Positions 1 through 7,611 of a stretch of DNA of 11,141 bases are shown here, piece by piece. Within the stretch, counting starts at the first letter, position 1. Every line of letters starts with the position of its first letter. The translations under genes and the position numbers were made by a program. The DNA comes from Planctomycetales bacterium 4484_123 (GTDB taxonomy: Bacteria > Planctomycetota > Phycisphaerae > SM23-33). The stretch is from contig MVCS01000024.1 in NCBI GenBank assembly GCA_002049885.1, forward strand, positions 1 through 11,141, in the 5' to 3' direction. The notes beneath the pieces are model-generated. The model saw only the letters and a program-made list of their open reading frames with translations, ran no database searches and had not been told where the DNA came from.

Positions 1-240
1 GAAGAAAAGATCCGCAAGCCGTTGCGTCGTCGTGGCATCGTCCCGAGGATCGCCAAACGGAACACCGGACACGGTAGCGGCCTCGGCACGGTCCGCTGGG
101 TGGTCGAAGCCGCGTTCTCGTGGCTGTTCAAGCAGCGACGGCTTCGCCTGCGTTATGAGAAGCGTGACGACATTCATCAGGCGTTCCTGATCATCGGATG
201 CCTGCTGATCTGCTGGCACCGGGTTTCAGGGTTTTGTTAG
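1..240 (+). CDS. IS5-family transposase, C-terminal fragment (5' end outside window)
   Basis: The frame is open from base 1 to the TAG at 238-240, giving about 79 residues of the C-terminal end of a DDE transposase. The segment RRRGIVPRIAKR, then GLGTVRWVVEAAFSWL, RRLRLRYEKR, and the end HQAFLIIGCLLICWHRVSGF follow the last catalytic block of IS5-type (IS427-like) transposases. The E in VVEAAFSWL matches the catalytic glutamate position, with the R and K/R downstream of the DDE signature. The rest of the gene, with the two catalytic aspartates, lies upstream of the window, so intactness cannot be judged. The family call is confident; the subgroup is not. Confidence 0.85.
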   Translation, partial: EEKIRKPLRRRGIVPRIAKRNTGHGSGLGTVRWVVEAAFSWLFKQRRLRLRYEKRDDIHQAFLIIGCLLICWHRVSGFC

Positions 241-250
241 AGTTCCTTAG
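235..250 (+). mobile_element. possible right end of the IS5-type element
   Basis: Only 6 nt separate the transposase stop codon from a TTAG at 247-250. IS5 elements often insert at YTAR/CTAG-type targets and carry short terminal repeats just after the gene, so the element may end near 246, with TTAG as target duplication. The left end is outside the window, so neither the inverted repeat nor the duplication can be confirmed. Confidence 0.25.
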
Positions 251-368
251 TCTGGCCCAGGAGACGGCTTGGGAATTCTTTGCGCAGACCGCTCCATCGC
301 CGACTGCAGCGGTGGTGAAGGGACTTGCGGGCGGCCGAGCTGGCGGGTAGCGGAAGGGATTGGCCGCG

Positions 369-1337
369 ATGAGATTTCTGATCACTGGCGGGGCGGGGTT
401 CATAGGATCGCACTTGGCGGAGGCCTTGCTGGCCAGGGGTCACGACGTCACCGTGGTGGACGACCTTTCCACCGGCAGCCTGACGAACATCCAGCACCTC
501 ATGGGCGGGGAAGGCTTCCAATTCGTGCGTGAGTCGGTGCGTAACTCTTCCACCATGGCGGTGCTGGTGCAGCAGTGTGACGTAATCTTCCACCTGGCCG
601 CCGCGGTGGGTGTCCAGCTCATCGTGGAGCGGCCGGTGCACACTATCGAGACGAACATTCACGGCACGGAGGTCGTGCTGAGATTGGCCAACAAGTTCGG
701 ACGGAGGGTCTTCATCGCCAGCACCTCGGAGGTGTACGGCAAGAGCACGAAGGTGCCTTTCGGCGAGAATGACGACTCGCTGCTGGGCTCGACCCGCTAC
801 ACCCGCTGGAGCTACGCCTGCAGCAAGATGGTCGATGAGTTCCTGGCGCTGGCCTATCACGACCAGTATGGTTTGCAGACCACTGTGGGCCGGCTGTTCA
901 ACACCGTGGGGCCGCGGCAGACTGGGACGTACGGCATGGTGGTGCCGCGATTCATCCGGGCGGCCCTGCGCGGCGAGCCGTTGACGGTCTATGGTACGGG
1001 CGAGCAATCGCGGTGTTTCTGTCACGTGGCCGACGTGGTGCGCGCAGTAATCGGACTTATCGAGTGTCCGGCGGCCGTTGGCGAGGTTGTCAACATCGGC
1101 TCGGACGAGTCGGTCACCATCAACGAGCTGGCAGAGAAGATTGTCGCCCTGACCGGCTCGGCCAGCGAAATCAGGCACATCAGCTACGAAGAGGCCTACG
1201 GCCGGCCGTTCGACGACATGCTCATCCGCAAGCCCGACCTGACCAAGATCGGCCGGCTGATAGGCTTCAAGCCCCGGTACAGCCTTCAGGAGACCCTCGG
1301 GGAAATCATCGAGTACGAGAGACGGTTGTTGGGCTGA
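369..1337 (+). CDS. NAD-dependent nucleotide-sugar epimerase/dehydratase, UDP-glucuronate decarboxylase-like (extended SDR)
   Basis: 322 residues. The N-terminal Rossmann fold shows GGAGFIG at 7-13 and the NAD-ribose acidic pair D31-D32. The active site is S118-T119-S120-E121-VYG, followed by Y149-x3-K153. The T-S-E pattern is that of UDP-xylose synthases (UXS), while the following LFNTVGPRQTGTYGMV block also occurs in related epimerases and dehydratases, so the exact substrate is open. It probably acts in the cytoplasm on a UDP- or GDP-sugar for surface polysaccharide. The ATG at 369 is chosen over the in-frame TTG at 360 because the Rossmann strand starts at residue 2 and GGAAGGG (352-358) lies 10 nt upstream. 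The gene converges with the UDP-sugar dehydrogenase at 1579-2895, which could supply a UDP-uronate. The family is secure and the reaction uncertain. Confidence 0.88.
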   Translation: MRFLITGGAGFIGSHLAEALLARGHDVTVVDDLSTGSLTNIQHLMGGEGFQFVRESVRNSSTMAVLVQQCDVIFHLAAAVGVQLIVERPVHTIETNIHGTEVVLRLANKFGRRVFIASTSEVYGKSTKVPFGENDDSLLGSTRYTRWSYACSKMVDEFLALAYHDQYGLQTTVGRLFNTVGPRQTGTYGMVVPRFIRAALRGEPLTVYGTGEQSRCFCHVADVVRAVIGLIECPAAVGEVVNIGSDESVTINELAEKIVALTGSASEIRHISYEEAYGRPFDDMLIRKPDLTKIGRLIGFKPRYSLQETLGEIIEYERRLLG

Positions 1338-1438
1338 GTGGGGATTGCGGGGCCGGGGAAGGTCGTCAGCGGCTGCGAATGGCAGTCGCTGGCGGGGGCG
1401 GGGATGGCGAACGGTTCCGGCGGAGCAGGTCTTGCGCG

Positions 1439-1458
1439 GGCAGGGCCGGATCCCTGCC
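1439..1458. terminator. weak hairpin between convergent sugar-nucleotide genes
   Basis: GGCAGGG (1439-1445) pairs with CCCTGCC (1452-1458) around a 6-nt loop. There is no proper T-run after it on either side (only TT on +), so it could at best be a partial or bidirectional terminator. The rest of the 241-nt gap (1338-1578) shows no coding pattern. Confidence 0.25.
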
Positions 1459-1578
1459 TTGCGGCTGGGTCGCTCGGCGAGTAGGTGCGGCCGTCACCGT
1501 GTCCGTCCAGGGCGCATTCGCGACCGGGGAGATTCTCCCGCCAACCTGCGATCCGCACTGGCCAATCCGGCATGCGGC

Positions 1579-2895
1579 TCAGGCCTTGACGATTTTTCTC
1601 CTGCCGCGGCGGACCTTGGCGGTGGCGTTGCGGGTATCGACGACGAGCCGGGCGTGGTCCACGATGAACTGGTAGTCGTAGCAGGAGTGGTCGGTGCTGA
1701 TGAGCACGGCGTCGTACTTGTTCAATCTGGCGGCGGAAAGGGGCACGGAGTTCATCTTCAGGTCGTGCTCTCGCATCTTGTGGGTCTGCGGGATGTAGGG
1801 GTCGTTGTAGTCCACTTTGGCTCCGCGCTGGCGGAGCAATTCGATCAACTCGATGGAGGGGCTTTCGCGGACGTCGTCAACGTCTTTCTTGTAGGCCAGT
1901 CCCAACACCAGGATGCGTGAGCCTTTCAGCGCCTTGCCGTGTTCGTTCAGGGCGTCCATGAGCTTGGCCAGGACGTATCGGGGCATGGAGACGTTGACCT
2001 CGCCGGCCAGCTCGATGAAGCGGGTCTGCATGTCGTACTGTCGGGCCTTCCACGAGAGGTAGAACGGGTCGATGGGGATGCAGTGTCCGCCCAGCCCCGG
2101 GCCGGGGTAGAAGGGCTGGAAGCCGAAGGGCTTGGTGGCAGCGGCGCGGATGACTTCCCAGACGTCGATGCCCATGCGGTCGAAGAGCATCTTCAGTTCG
2201 TTGACCAGCGCGATGTTGACGCAACGGTAGGTGTTCTCGAGGATCTTGCACGCCTCGGCGGCGGCGGTGCTTGAGACTGGCACCACGGTATCGATGGCCA
2301 TCTCGTAGCAGGCAACGGCGGCGGCCAGGGAGTTGCGCTCGCAGCCGCCCACCACCTTGGGGATTGTCCGGGTGTTGTAATCCTTCCGTCCGGGGTCCTC
2401 GCGTTCCGGGGAGTAGGCCAGGAAGAAGTCCCGGCCGACCTTGAGGCCGGAGCGGGCCAGGATGGGCAGCACCACCTCCTCGGTGGTTCCGGGGTAGGTG
2501 GTGGACTCCAGCACCACCAGTTGGCCCTTGCGCAGCGTGGCCGCGACGGCCTCGGCCGTGCTGCGCACGTAGCTCATGTCCGGCTCGCGGTGACGTGTCA
2601 GCGGCGTCGGGACGCAGATGAGGATGCAGTCAGGCTTGGCGAGCTTTCTGAAATCGGTGGTGGCCTCGAACCGGCCGGAGCGCAGCATCTCGCGCACCGC
2701 CTTGGAGGGGATGTGCCCGATGTAGCTGCGCCCCGCTGAGAGCATCCTGGCCTTTCGCGGGTCGATATCGAAGCCCATGACCCTGGCGCCGGCCCGGGTG
2801 AACTGCTGCACCAGCGGCAGGCCCACATAGCCCAGGCCGATCACCCCCACCACGGCCTTGCCCGACTCGATCTTCTTGAGCAGCTTCCGGATCAT
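1579..2895 (-). CDS. nucleotide-sugar 6-dehydrogenase (UDP-Glc/GlcNAc dehydrogenase family, WbpA/WecC-like)
   Basis: 438 residues, a full-length member of the UDP-glucose/GDP-mannose dehydrogenase family. It performs the NAD+-dependent two-step oxidation of a UDP-hexose C6 alcohol to the uronate. Visible are the NAD-binding GLGYVGLP (20-27) with D43 at the end of the second strand, the central helix ILENTYRCVNIALVNELK, the catalytic cysteine C272 in GLGGHCIPIDPFYL, and the C-terminal UDP-binding half with LGLAYKKDVDDVRESPS (331-347). The IPIDPFYL context resembles WbpA-type UDP-N-acetylhexosamine dehydrogenases more than UDP-glucose enzymes (inference). The start is the ATG at 2895: AAGGAG lies 7 nt upstream, and the fold begins soon after. 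An upstream in-frame extension to 2973 is arginine/cysteine-rich and unlike the family. It is divergent from the prepilin gene and convergent with the epimerase. Confidence 0.93.
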   Translation of the reverse strand: MIRKLLKKIESGKAVVGVIGLGYVGLPLVQQFTRAGARVMGFDIDPRKARMLSAGRSYIGHIPSKAVREMLRSGRFEATTDFRKLAKPDCILICVPTPLTRHREPDMSYVRSTAEAVAATLRKGQLVVLESTTYPGTTEEVVLPILARSGLKVGRDFFLAYSPEREDPGRKDYNTRTIPKVVGGCERNSLAAAVACYEMAIDTVVPVSSTAAAEACKILENTYRCVNIALVNELKMLFDRMGIDVWEVIRAAATKPFGFQPFYPGPGLGGHCIPIDPFYLSWKARQYDMQTRFIELAGEVNVSMPRYVLAKLMDALNEHGKALKGSRILVLGLAYKKDVDDVRESPSIELIELLRQRGAKVDYNDPYIPQTHKMREHDLKMNSVPLSAARLNKYDAVLISTDHSCYDYQFIVDHARLVVDTRNATAKVRRGRRKIVKA

Positions 2896-3026
2896 GCATC
2901 GACTCCTTCGCAGACAGCCCCCGCACCACCGGGGCCACAATACGTTATCGGCTCGAAGAGGGCTGCCGGCCACCGCGGAATCGACCGCTCCTGGCGCCGG
3001 ACCGTCGGCCGGCCTGGCCGTTGGGC

Positions 3027-3055
3027 TTGCCGCACACGCCGCCGGGGCCTAAAAT
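3027..3055 (+). promoter_or_regulatory. sigma70-like promoter for the prepilin-like gene
   Basis: TTGCCG (3027-3032), a 17-nt spacer and TAAAAT (3050-3055) match the -35/-10 consensus at 4/6 and 5/6. The AT-rich -10 stands out in a GC-rich gap and lies 88 nt before the ATG at 3144. Sequence match only. Confidence 0.5.
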
Positions 3056-3143
3056 GAGTATTGGAGCCGTGACCGGGGGGCGACTGTCGGTTCCATGTCG
3101 GCGTCGGTGCGTCGCGGGCGGACTGGGCGAGGAGTGATGCGTT

Positions 3144-3992
3144 ATGAAGCGCCATAGCGGCTTTACCCTGGTGGAACTGCTGATCGTGGTCAGCATCATA
3201 GCCTTGCTGATAACGATGGTGCTGCCGGCCCTGGGCCGCGTGCGGTTCCTGACCCGGCGGGCGGTCTGTGCCGCCAACCTGAACGGCGCCGTGAAGGGCT
3301 TGAACCTCTACACCGGCGAATACGAGGGCAAGTTCCCCACCTGCGGGTATGGTCCCAGGACGACGCGCTTCGACGTCATCGGGGCGTACAAGGATCGCTG
3401 GCTGGAGACCGCCGACAGCAACAGCCGGAACCTCTTCCTGGCGGTCCGGCCGTCGGAGACCGGTCAGCGGGAGGCCTTCATCTCGCCTGACTCGCTGCTG
3501 TGTCCTGCCACCGATGCGGTCCCCGCCGATGTTGCCAGCCCCGGCGACAACGCCCCCTATTACGATTTCAACGTGGGCACCAAGGAGAACTACAAGAGCA
3601 AGCTCAGCTACAGCTACCACCTCCAGTTCTCAAAGCGCAACAATGGGCCGAGGGGATATCCCCTGGTCCAGGCTTCCCATTCGGACATGGCCGTCCTGGC
3701 TGACAAGAATCCCAACGTCCTCTATCCTGGCGAGACCGTCAACGGTGGTGTCAAGGCCAGCAAGATCGAAATCGCCGAAAAGCCCAACAGCCCCAACCAC
3801 GAGCACGAGGGCCAGAACGTGGCCTACAAGGACGGTCGGGTGGAATGGCAGACCGTGCCCACCGCGGGGGTGGAAAACGATAACATCTACACGGTTTGGT
3901 CCGGCAGCGGGGACGACCAGGACAAGGTCGGCGGCACGATCGATGCGGCCTCCATGCCCGCCGGCAGGACCGACAGCTTCCTCGTCCCCTAG
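3144..3992 (+). CDS. prepilin-like secreted protein with type IV pilin/T2SS N-terminus and C-terminal His...Asp-Gly motif
   Basis: 282 residues. The N-terminus is a class III signal: a short basic leader MKRHSG, then FTLVELLIVVSIIALL. Cleavage by prepilin peptidase is expected between G6 and F7, with the conserved Glu at +5 (E11) and one hydrophobic helix to about residue 30. The C-terminal SPNHEHEGQNVAYKDGRVEW (217-235 region; H219, H221, D230-G231) matches the H-X9-DG processing-associated motif common in planctomycete pilin-like families, here with a 10-residue (H219) or 8-residue (H221) spacing. Such proteins are numerous in PVC bacteria and their function is mostly unknown. After cleavage it should be membrane-anchored or assembled into a pseudopilus. 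GGAG at 3131-3134 lies 9 nt before the ATG. No secretion-machinery genes are nearby, so it is probably a stand-alone copy. Confidence 0.9.
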   Translation: MKRHSGFTLVELLIVVSIIALLITMVLPALGRVRFLTRRAVCAANLNGAVKGLNLYTGEYEGKFPTCGYGPRTTRFDVIGAYKDRWLETADSNSRNLFLAVRPSETGQREAFISPDSLLCPATDAVPADVASPGDNAPYYDFNVGTKENYKSKLSYSYHLQFSKRNNGPRGYPLVQASHSDMAVLADKNPNVLYPGETVNGGVKASKIEIAEKPNSPNHEHEGQNVAYKDGRVEWQTVPTAGVENDNIYTVWSGSGDDQDKVGGTIDAASMPAGRTDSFLVP

Positions 3993-4230
3993 ATAATCCC
4001 TCACACCATACCGGGCCTCACCTTGGCGCTTGGCCGCAGGCTCATGCCAGCCGGGGGCGGACCAAACTTGTCATTGTCCCGGTCGCTGCCCGGAGCGGCC
4101 CCTTGGCGAACCTGCCGCGATGCTGCCCTCTGCGCCTCTTTCGCCGCCAAGTGTGCCTCGAAATCGGCCGATAACGATTTCGGTATGGGCTGTCTTCGCG
4201 CGGAAACCGCCACAGTGGAGCTGCTCTGCG

Positions 4231-5949
4231 ATGGTTGCAGGTCAAGGGCCGGATAGCCTGGCACCGATGGAGTCGGACCCCGGCCGTTGCCGGGCGGGCG
4301 GCGGGCGCGGTGGCTTGACGGCCCGGGGCCTGGGCTGGGTCGTGCTGACCGCGCTGGCGGTACTGGGCGTGGTCGGGGGGGGCGGACTGACCTGGCCGGC
4401 GAGGTCCGCCTGGGTGGCCCTTATCTTGGGGGCCTTGGGGCTGTGGGCGGGTTGGCTGTACTGGCGGACGGCAATGGCCGACCGCGACGTGCCCGGGCAC
4501 CTGCTGCACCCTTTCCTGGGCGCGGTGCTCCTGATTCTGCTGGGGCACCTGCTGGCTGGCGCGGGGACGGACCCCCAGGCAGGAAGGCTTCAGTTGCTCA
4601 ACGGGGACACCAGCCTGCTCACCCGGCTGTTGATCCTGGCACTGCTGGTGCTGATGGCCCAGGACGTCTTCTCCCGGGTGGGCGAGCTGCGCTGGGGGCT
4701 GACGGCCTGTGGGGTGGTGCTGGCCGTGGGAAACCTGCTTAGGTTGCTGGCAGCGGGGAAGGTGCCCGGCGCGGCGGCCATCACTCTCAGCGGCCTGACG
4801 GGGGTGGGCATGCTGCTGAGTCCGCTCCTGCTGCCGATGGGCCGTCCTGGAGGACTGGTGGCTTCGGTCACGGCGCGCCGCCTCAGGTCGGTGGCGACAG
4901 TGGCGCGGGTGTCGGCGGCGACGGTGCTGGCCTCGCTGCTGCTGACGGCCCAGCCGGAGGGTGGCGCGGCCTTCATGATTGCCTTCGCCGCAGTCGGCGG
5001 GGCGCTGTTGCTCTCGGCCGTCTTTCTCCGGGCCCACCGGGGCCGACTGGCGGCATTGGGTGTGGTGCTGATGGCGGTGGCTGTCGTCGGGGCGGTCCGC
5101 ATGGGCGCGACGTTGCCGGGCTGGCTGGCCAGGCTGGAGCCGCTTGGCATGGGCGGACGACTGGCCCGGCCCGAGGCCAGCGGGGCGCAAGTGCTGGGTT
5201 TCTCCGCCGGCTGGTTGGGCCTGGGGTTGGTGGTGGCGGGCCTGGTCGTCTCCTTGGTGTGGAGCCTGCGTGCCTCGGTCGCCGCGGCCAAGGCCGATCA
5301 AGCCCGCTCGGCCCTGTGGGCGGCGGTGGTCGCCGTCAGCGGCTGCGCACTGCTGGGCCCCGGCGGCCTGAGTGTCCCGTCGGTGACGGTGACGGCCGGC
5401 CTGACATGGGGCCTGGTGCCACGAATGATGCTCCATCGCGTGCGGAGGTTCCACGGGCTGCCGGTGATGGTGGCCTTCGGCGCTGCCCTGGCGGTGCTGG
5501 CCTTGGAGCAGCGGACCACCGGGACCACCTGGGACGTGCTGGCTCGCCGCTACGGCGACGGGGCGATGCACCTGTTCGCCACCTTCATGCTGGCCGGGGT
5601 GTTGTTCTGGCAGGTGCGTGCCGGGCGCTGGTGGCAGGCGCTGGCCTGTGCCTTGGCGGCGGGCTTGGTGGCATCGGCCGGCGAGTTGGCACAGGGCCTG
5701 CTTTCGACACGGGCGGCGGAATGGTCGGACGTTGCCTGGGATTTCCTGGGGGCGGCCGGTGCCCTGGGCGTCTTCCTGCTGCTAAGCGGGGTGATGTGGG
5801 TCGAGCGACGTGTGGCCTCCACGCCGCGGGTTTCCGCCGGCAAGTATGATCCACTGCACAGCCTGGCCGCGCAACCGTTCGAGCCGGTCGGAGCCAGTCC
5901 TCCCCCGCCCGAAAGGGCCCACGCTCCGAGCCCCTCCGTTGGACAATGA
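4231..5949 (+). CDS. large polytopic membrane protein with C-terminal VanZ-like domain
   Basis: 572 residues with roughly 16 hydrophobic segments, beginning with GLGWVVLTALAVLGVVG near residue 35. The last three form a VanZ-like unit: H447 in GAMHLFATFM, then E485-x2-Q488 in GELAQGLL, R494, D500 and D504 before FLGAAGALG. These match the family's conserved His, E-x-x-Q, Arg and Asp positions. VanZ-like domains are widespread in membrane proteins, including some linked to envelope polysaccharides; the biochemical role is not established. The N-terminal ~430 residues show no motif I recognise; similarity to O-antigen polymerase/ligase-like proteins is possible but not shown. The tail after 525 is soluble and proline-rich. 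The start is uncertain: ATG 4231 has GTGGAG 10 nt upstream, while ATG 4267 lacks a close Shine-Dalgarno. The frame is also open upstream to a TTG at 4030, but composition there looks noncoding. Confidence 0.75.
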   Translation: MVAGQGPDSLAPMESDPGRCRAGGGRGGLTARGLGWVVLTALAVLGVVGGGGLTWPARSAWVALILGALGLWAGWLYWRTAMADRDVPGHLLHPFLGAVLLILLGHLLAGAGTDPQAGRLQLLNGDTSLLTRLLILALLVLMAQDVFSRVGELRWGLTACGVVLAVGNLLRLLAAGKVPGAAAITLSGLTGVGMLLSPLLLPMGRPGGLVASVTARRLRSVATVARVSAATVLASLLLTAQPEGGAAFMIAFAAVGGALLLSAVFLRAHRGRLAALGVVLMAVAVVGAVRMGATLPGWLARLEPLGMGGRLARPEASGAQVLGFSAGWLGLGLVVAGLVVSLVWSLRASVAAAKADQARSALWAAVVAVSGCALLGPGGLSVPSVTVTAGLTWGLVPRMMLHRVRRFHGLPVMVAFGAALAVLALEQRTTGTTWDVLARRYGDGAMHLFATFMLAGVLFWQVRAGRWWQALACALAAGLVASAGELAQGLLSTRAAEWSDVAWDFLGAAGALGVFLLLSGVMWVERRVASTPRVSAGKYDPLHSLAAQPFEPVGASPPPPERAHAPSPSVGQ

Positions 5950-6006
5950 GCCCTGTGATTTGTGGGCCTTCCTTGTCGCAACCGGCGGCAATCCGGGGTC
6001 TCCTGC

Positions 6007-7326
6007 CTAGTCTCGTCGGCGCCGCTGGCGCAGCAGTAGCCGGATGGGCACCTCCGGGAACGGCAGCCGGTCTCGGAGCTGGTTGAGCAGGTATCGCTGG
6101 TAGGCCGCGTCGAAGACGGATACGTCATTGACAAACAGCACCACCGTGGGCGGGGCCACCGCGATCTGGGTGGCGAAGTAGATCCGCCCGGGGCGGGTGG
6201 TCCGGCCTCGTTTGGGGCAGTGGTGTGCCACGATCTCGGCGACGGCGGCGTTGAGCTGTCCCGTGCCCACTCGCCTCCGGGCCTGGGTGAACAGCTCGCC
6301 GGCCAGCCCGACCGCCTCCGCCAGGCCCGTACCCTCCGTGGCGCAGGTCAGCACGATGGGCGCGTAGGCCAACTCAGGCAGGGTCCGGGTGATATAAGGG
6401 GCGTAGTCCTCACGATTGGCCCGGCCTTCGGCCAGGTCCCACTTGTTGACGGCGATCACGGTGGGTTTGAACAGTTCGCTGAGGTAGCGCGCCAGGCGCT
6501 TTTCCACACGTCCCACCGGCACAGTGGCGTCCAGCATGAGCAGCACCACGTCCGCCCGGCGGATGCTGCGCAGGGCGCGGTGCTGGCTGTAGAACTCGAT
6601 GCCGTCGGCCAGCTTGCTGCGCCGACGGAGTCCGGCGGTGTCGATGACGGTGAGGACCTGGCCGTCCATCTCCACTCGCACGTCCACGCTGTCGCGGGTG
6701 GTGCCCGGCACTTCGGAGACGATCACGCGCTCGGCACCGGCCAGGGCGTTGATGAAGGTGCTCTTGCCCACGTTGCGCTTGCCCACGATGGCGAGCTTCA
6801 TGGTGGGCTCTTCGACTTCCTGTGCCGGCGGACCCAGGCGGGCCTCCACGGCCTCCAGCAGCTCCGAGAGCCCCAGCCGGTGGATGGCCGAGGTGCAGAC
6901 CGGCTCGCCCACGCCCAGGCCGTACAGCTCGCCCACTTCCACCGCGGCGTTGGGCGCATCGACCTTGTTGGCTACCAGGATGACGGGCTTGGCCTGTCGG
7001 CGAAGCCTTTCCGCCACCGCGCGATCCAGCGGCTGGACGCCTTGTCGGGCATCGACCACGAAGAGAACCAGGTCTGCCGAGGCCATGGCCTGCTCGATCT
7101 GCTCGTTGACGTGTTCGGAGAGGTCGTCACGGTCCTCGATGCCGAACCCGCCCGTGTCCAGCAGCTCCACGTAGCCTTCGCCCACGGGCACCACCGCGCT
7201 GAGGCGGTCACGCGTGACCCCGGGGACGGAATCCACAATGGCAATCCGACGCCGCGCCAGGGCATTCAGCAGGCTGCTCTTGCCGACATTGGGCCGACCC
7301 ACGATGGCGACTACTGGCAGTGGCAT
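6007..7326 (-). CDS. der: ribosome biogenesis GTPase Der (EngA)
   Basis: 439 residues, normal for Der, a cytoplasmic double-GTPase needed for 50S subunit assembly. G-domain 1 has the P-loop GRPNVGKS (10-17), switch-I T38, DTGG (57-60) and NKVD (120-123). G-domain 2 has GKRNVGKS (182-189), TTRD (209-212), DTAG (229-232) and NKWD (294-297). A C-terminal KH-like domain (about 350-436) ends in a basic RQRRRRD tail. All motifs needed for GTP binding are intact. The ATG start is fixed by MPLPVVAIVGRPNVG; no good Shine-Dalgarno precedes it, only an A-rich stretch. The 285-nt leader upstream contains an AT-rich patch (7490-7501) that might hold its promoter, but no clean -35/-10 pair. It is convergent with the VanZ-like gene, 57 nt apart. 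Confidence 0.97.
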   Translation of the reverse strand: MPLPVVAIVGRPNVGKSSLLNALARRRIAIVDSVPGVTRDRLSAVVPVGEGYVELLDTGGFGIEDRDDLSEHVNEQIEQAMASADLVLFVVDARQGVQPLDRAVAERLRRQAKPVILVANKVDAPNAAVEVGELYGLGVGEPVCTSAIHRLGLSELLEAVEARLGPPAQEVEEPTMKLAIVGKRNVGKSTFINALAGAERVIVSEVPGTTRDSVDVRVEMDGQVLTVIDTAGLRRRSKLADGIEFYSQHRALRSIRRADVVLLMLDATVPVGRVEKRLARYLSELFKPTVIAVNKWDLAEGRANREDYAPYITRTLPELAYAPIVLTCATEGTGLAEAVGLAGELFTQARRRVGTGQLNAAVAEIVAHHCPKRGRTTRPGRIYFATQIAVAPPTVVLFVNDVSVFDAAYQRYLLNQLRDRLPFPEVPIRLLLRQRRRRD

Positions 7327-7534
7327 ATCGGTTTTTTACACCGCCGGCCGGCTGGACGAAAGCACCCTCGGCGACCGCGACCGACGATGGAGGTCTCTCC
7401 GGGACCGACTCGCCCTGCGTGGACCGCACCAGTGGCCAATCTCCCCCGGCCGGGGCCATATTTGCGCGAACCACACCGCCCCGTGCGTCGATAATAATAT
7501 AGCGATCACCCAAGGGGTCGTGGACTGACGGACC

Positions 7535-7585
7535 CCCACAGCGGGTGTGGGTTTTCCTCCTTTCCCCACGCCCGCTGCTTTTTTT
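7535..7585 (+). terminator. strong rightward intrinsic terminator with an alternative upstream stem
   Basis: GCGGGTGTGGG (7541-7551) pairs with CCCACGCCCGC (7565-7575) in an 11-bp stem with one G-U pair and a 13-nt pyrimidine loop, followed 3 nt later by seven Ts (7579-7585). A competing short stem, CCCACA (7535-7540) with TGTGGG (7546-7551), uses the 5' arm of the terminator, as in attenuators. It works only for + strand transcripts, but no + strand gene is recognised upstream or downstream. It may stop antisense or readthrough transcription across der and mgtE, or end a small RNA. Confidence 0.6.
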
Positions 7586-7611
7586 GCGCCGGGCCAGCGG
7601 GCACAGGTGGC

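Noticed and set aside
237..1178. 313-codon minus-strand frame opposite the epimerase
   Set aside because: Antisense shadow; the + strand frame has a complete Rossmann fold and active site.
2896..2973. N-terminal extension of the UDP-sugar dehydrogenase
   Set aside because: Cys/Arg-rich, not in the family; ATG 2895 has an ideal AAGGAG.
4001..4264. 87-codon minus-strand frame (contains FEAHLAAKEAQRAA) in the gap after the prepilin-like gene
   Set aside because: GTG start without Shine-Dalgarno, mixed third-position composition, overlaps the start of the VanZ-like gene; no family recognised.
4042..5571. 509-codon open frame on the minus strand opposite the VanZ-like gene
   Set aside because: Gln/Arg/His-rich, no domain or membrane pattern; it is a by-product of high-GC codon use in the true + strand gene.
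6220..7494. 424-codon + strand frame opposite der
   Set aside because: His/Gln/Gly-rich antisense shadow of a fully recognisable Der.
7336..7569. Minus-strand frame with a hydrophobic stretch (WVIAILLSTHGAVWFAQIW) and AAGGAGG nearby
   Set aside because: The AAGGAGG is about 16 nt from the best GTG, the tail is Arg/Ser-rich antisense-like sequence, and the region is better explained by the terminator and der leader.
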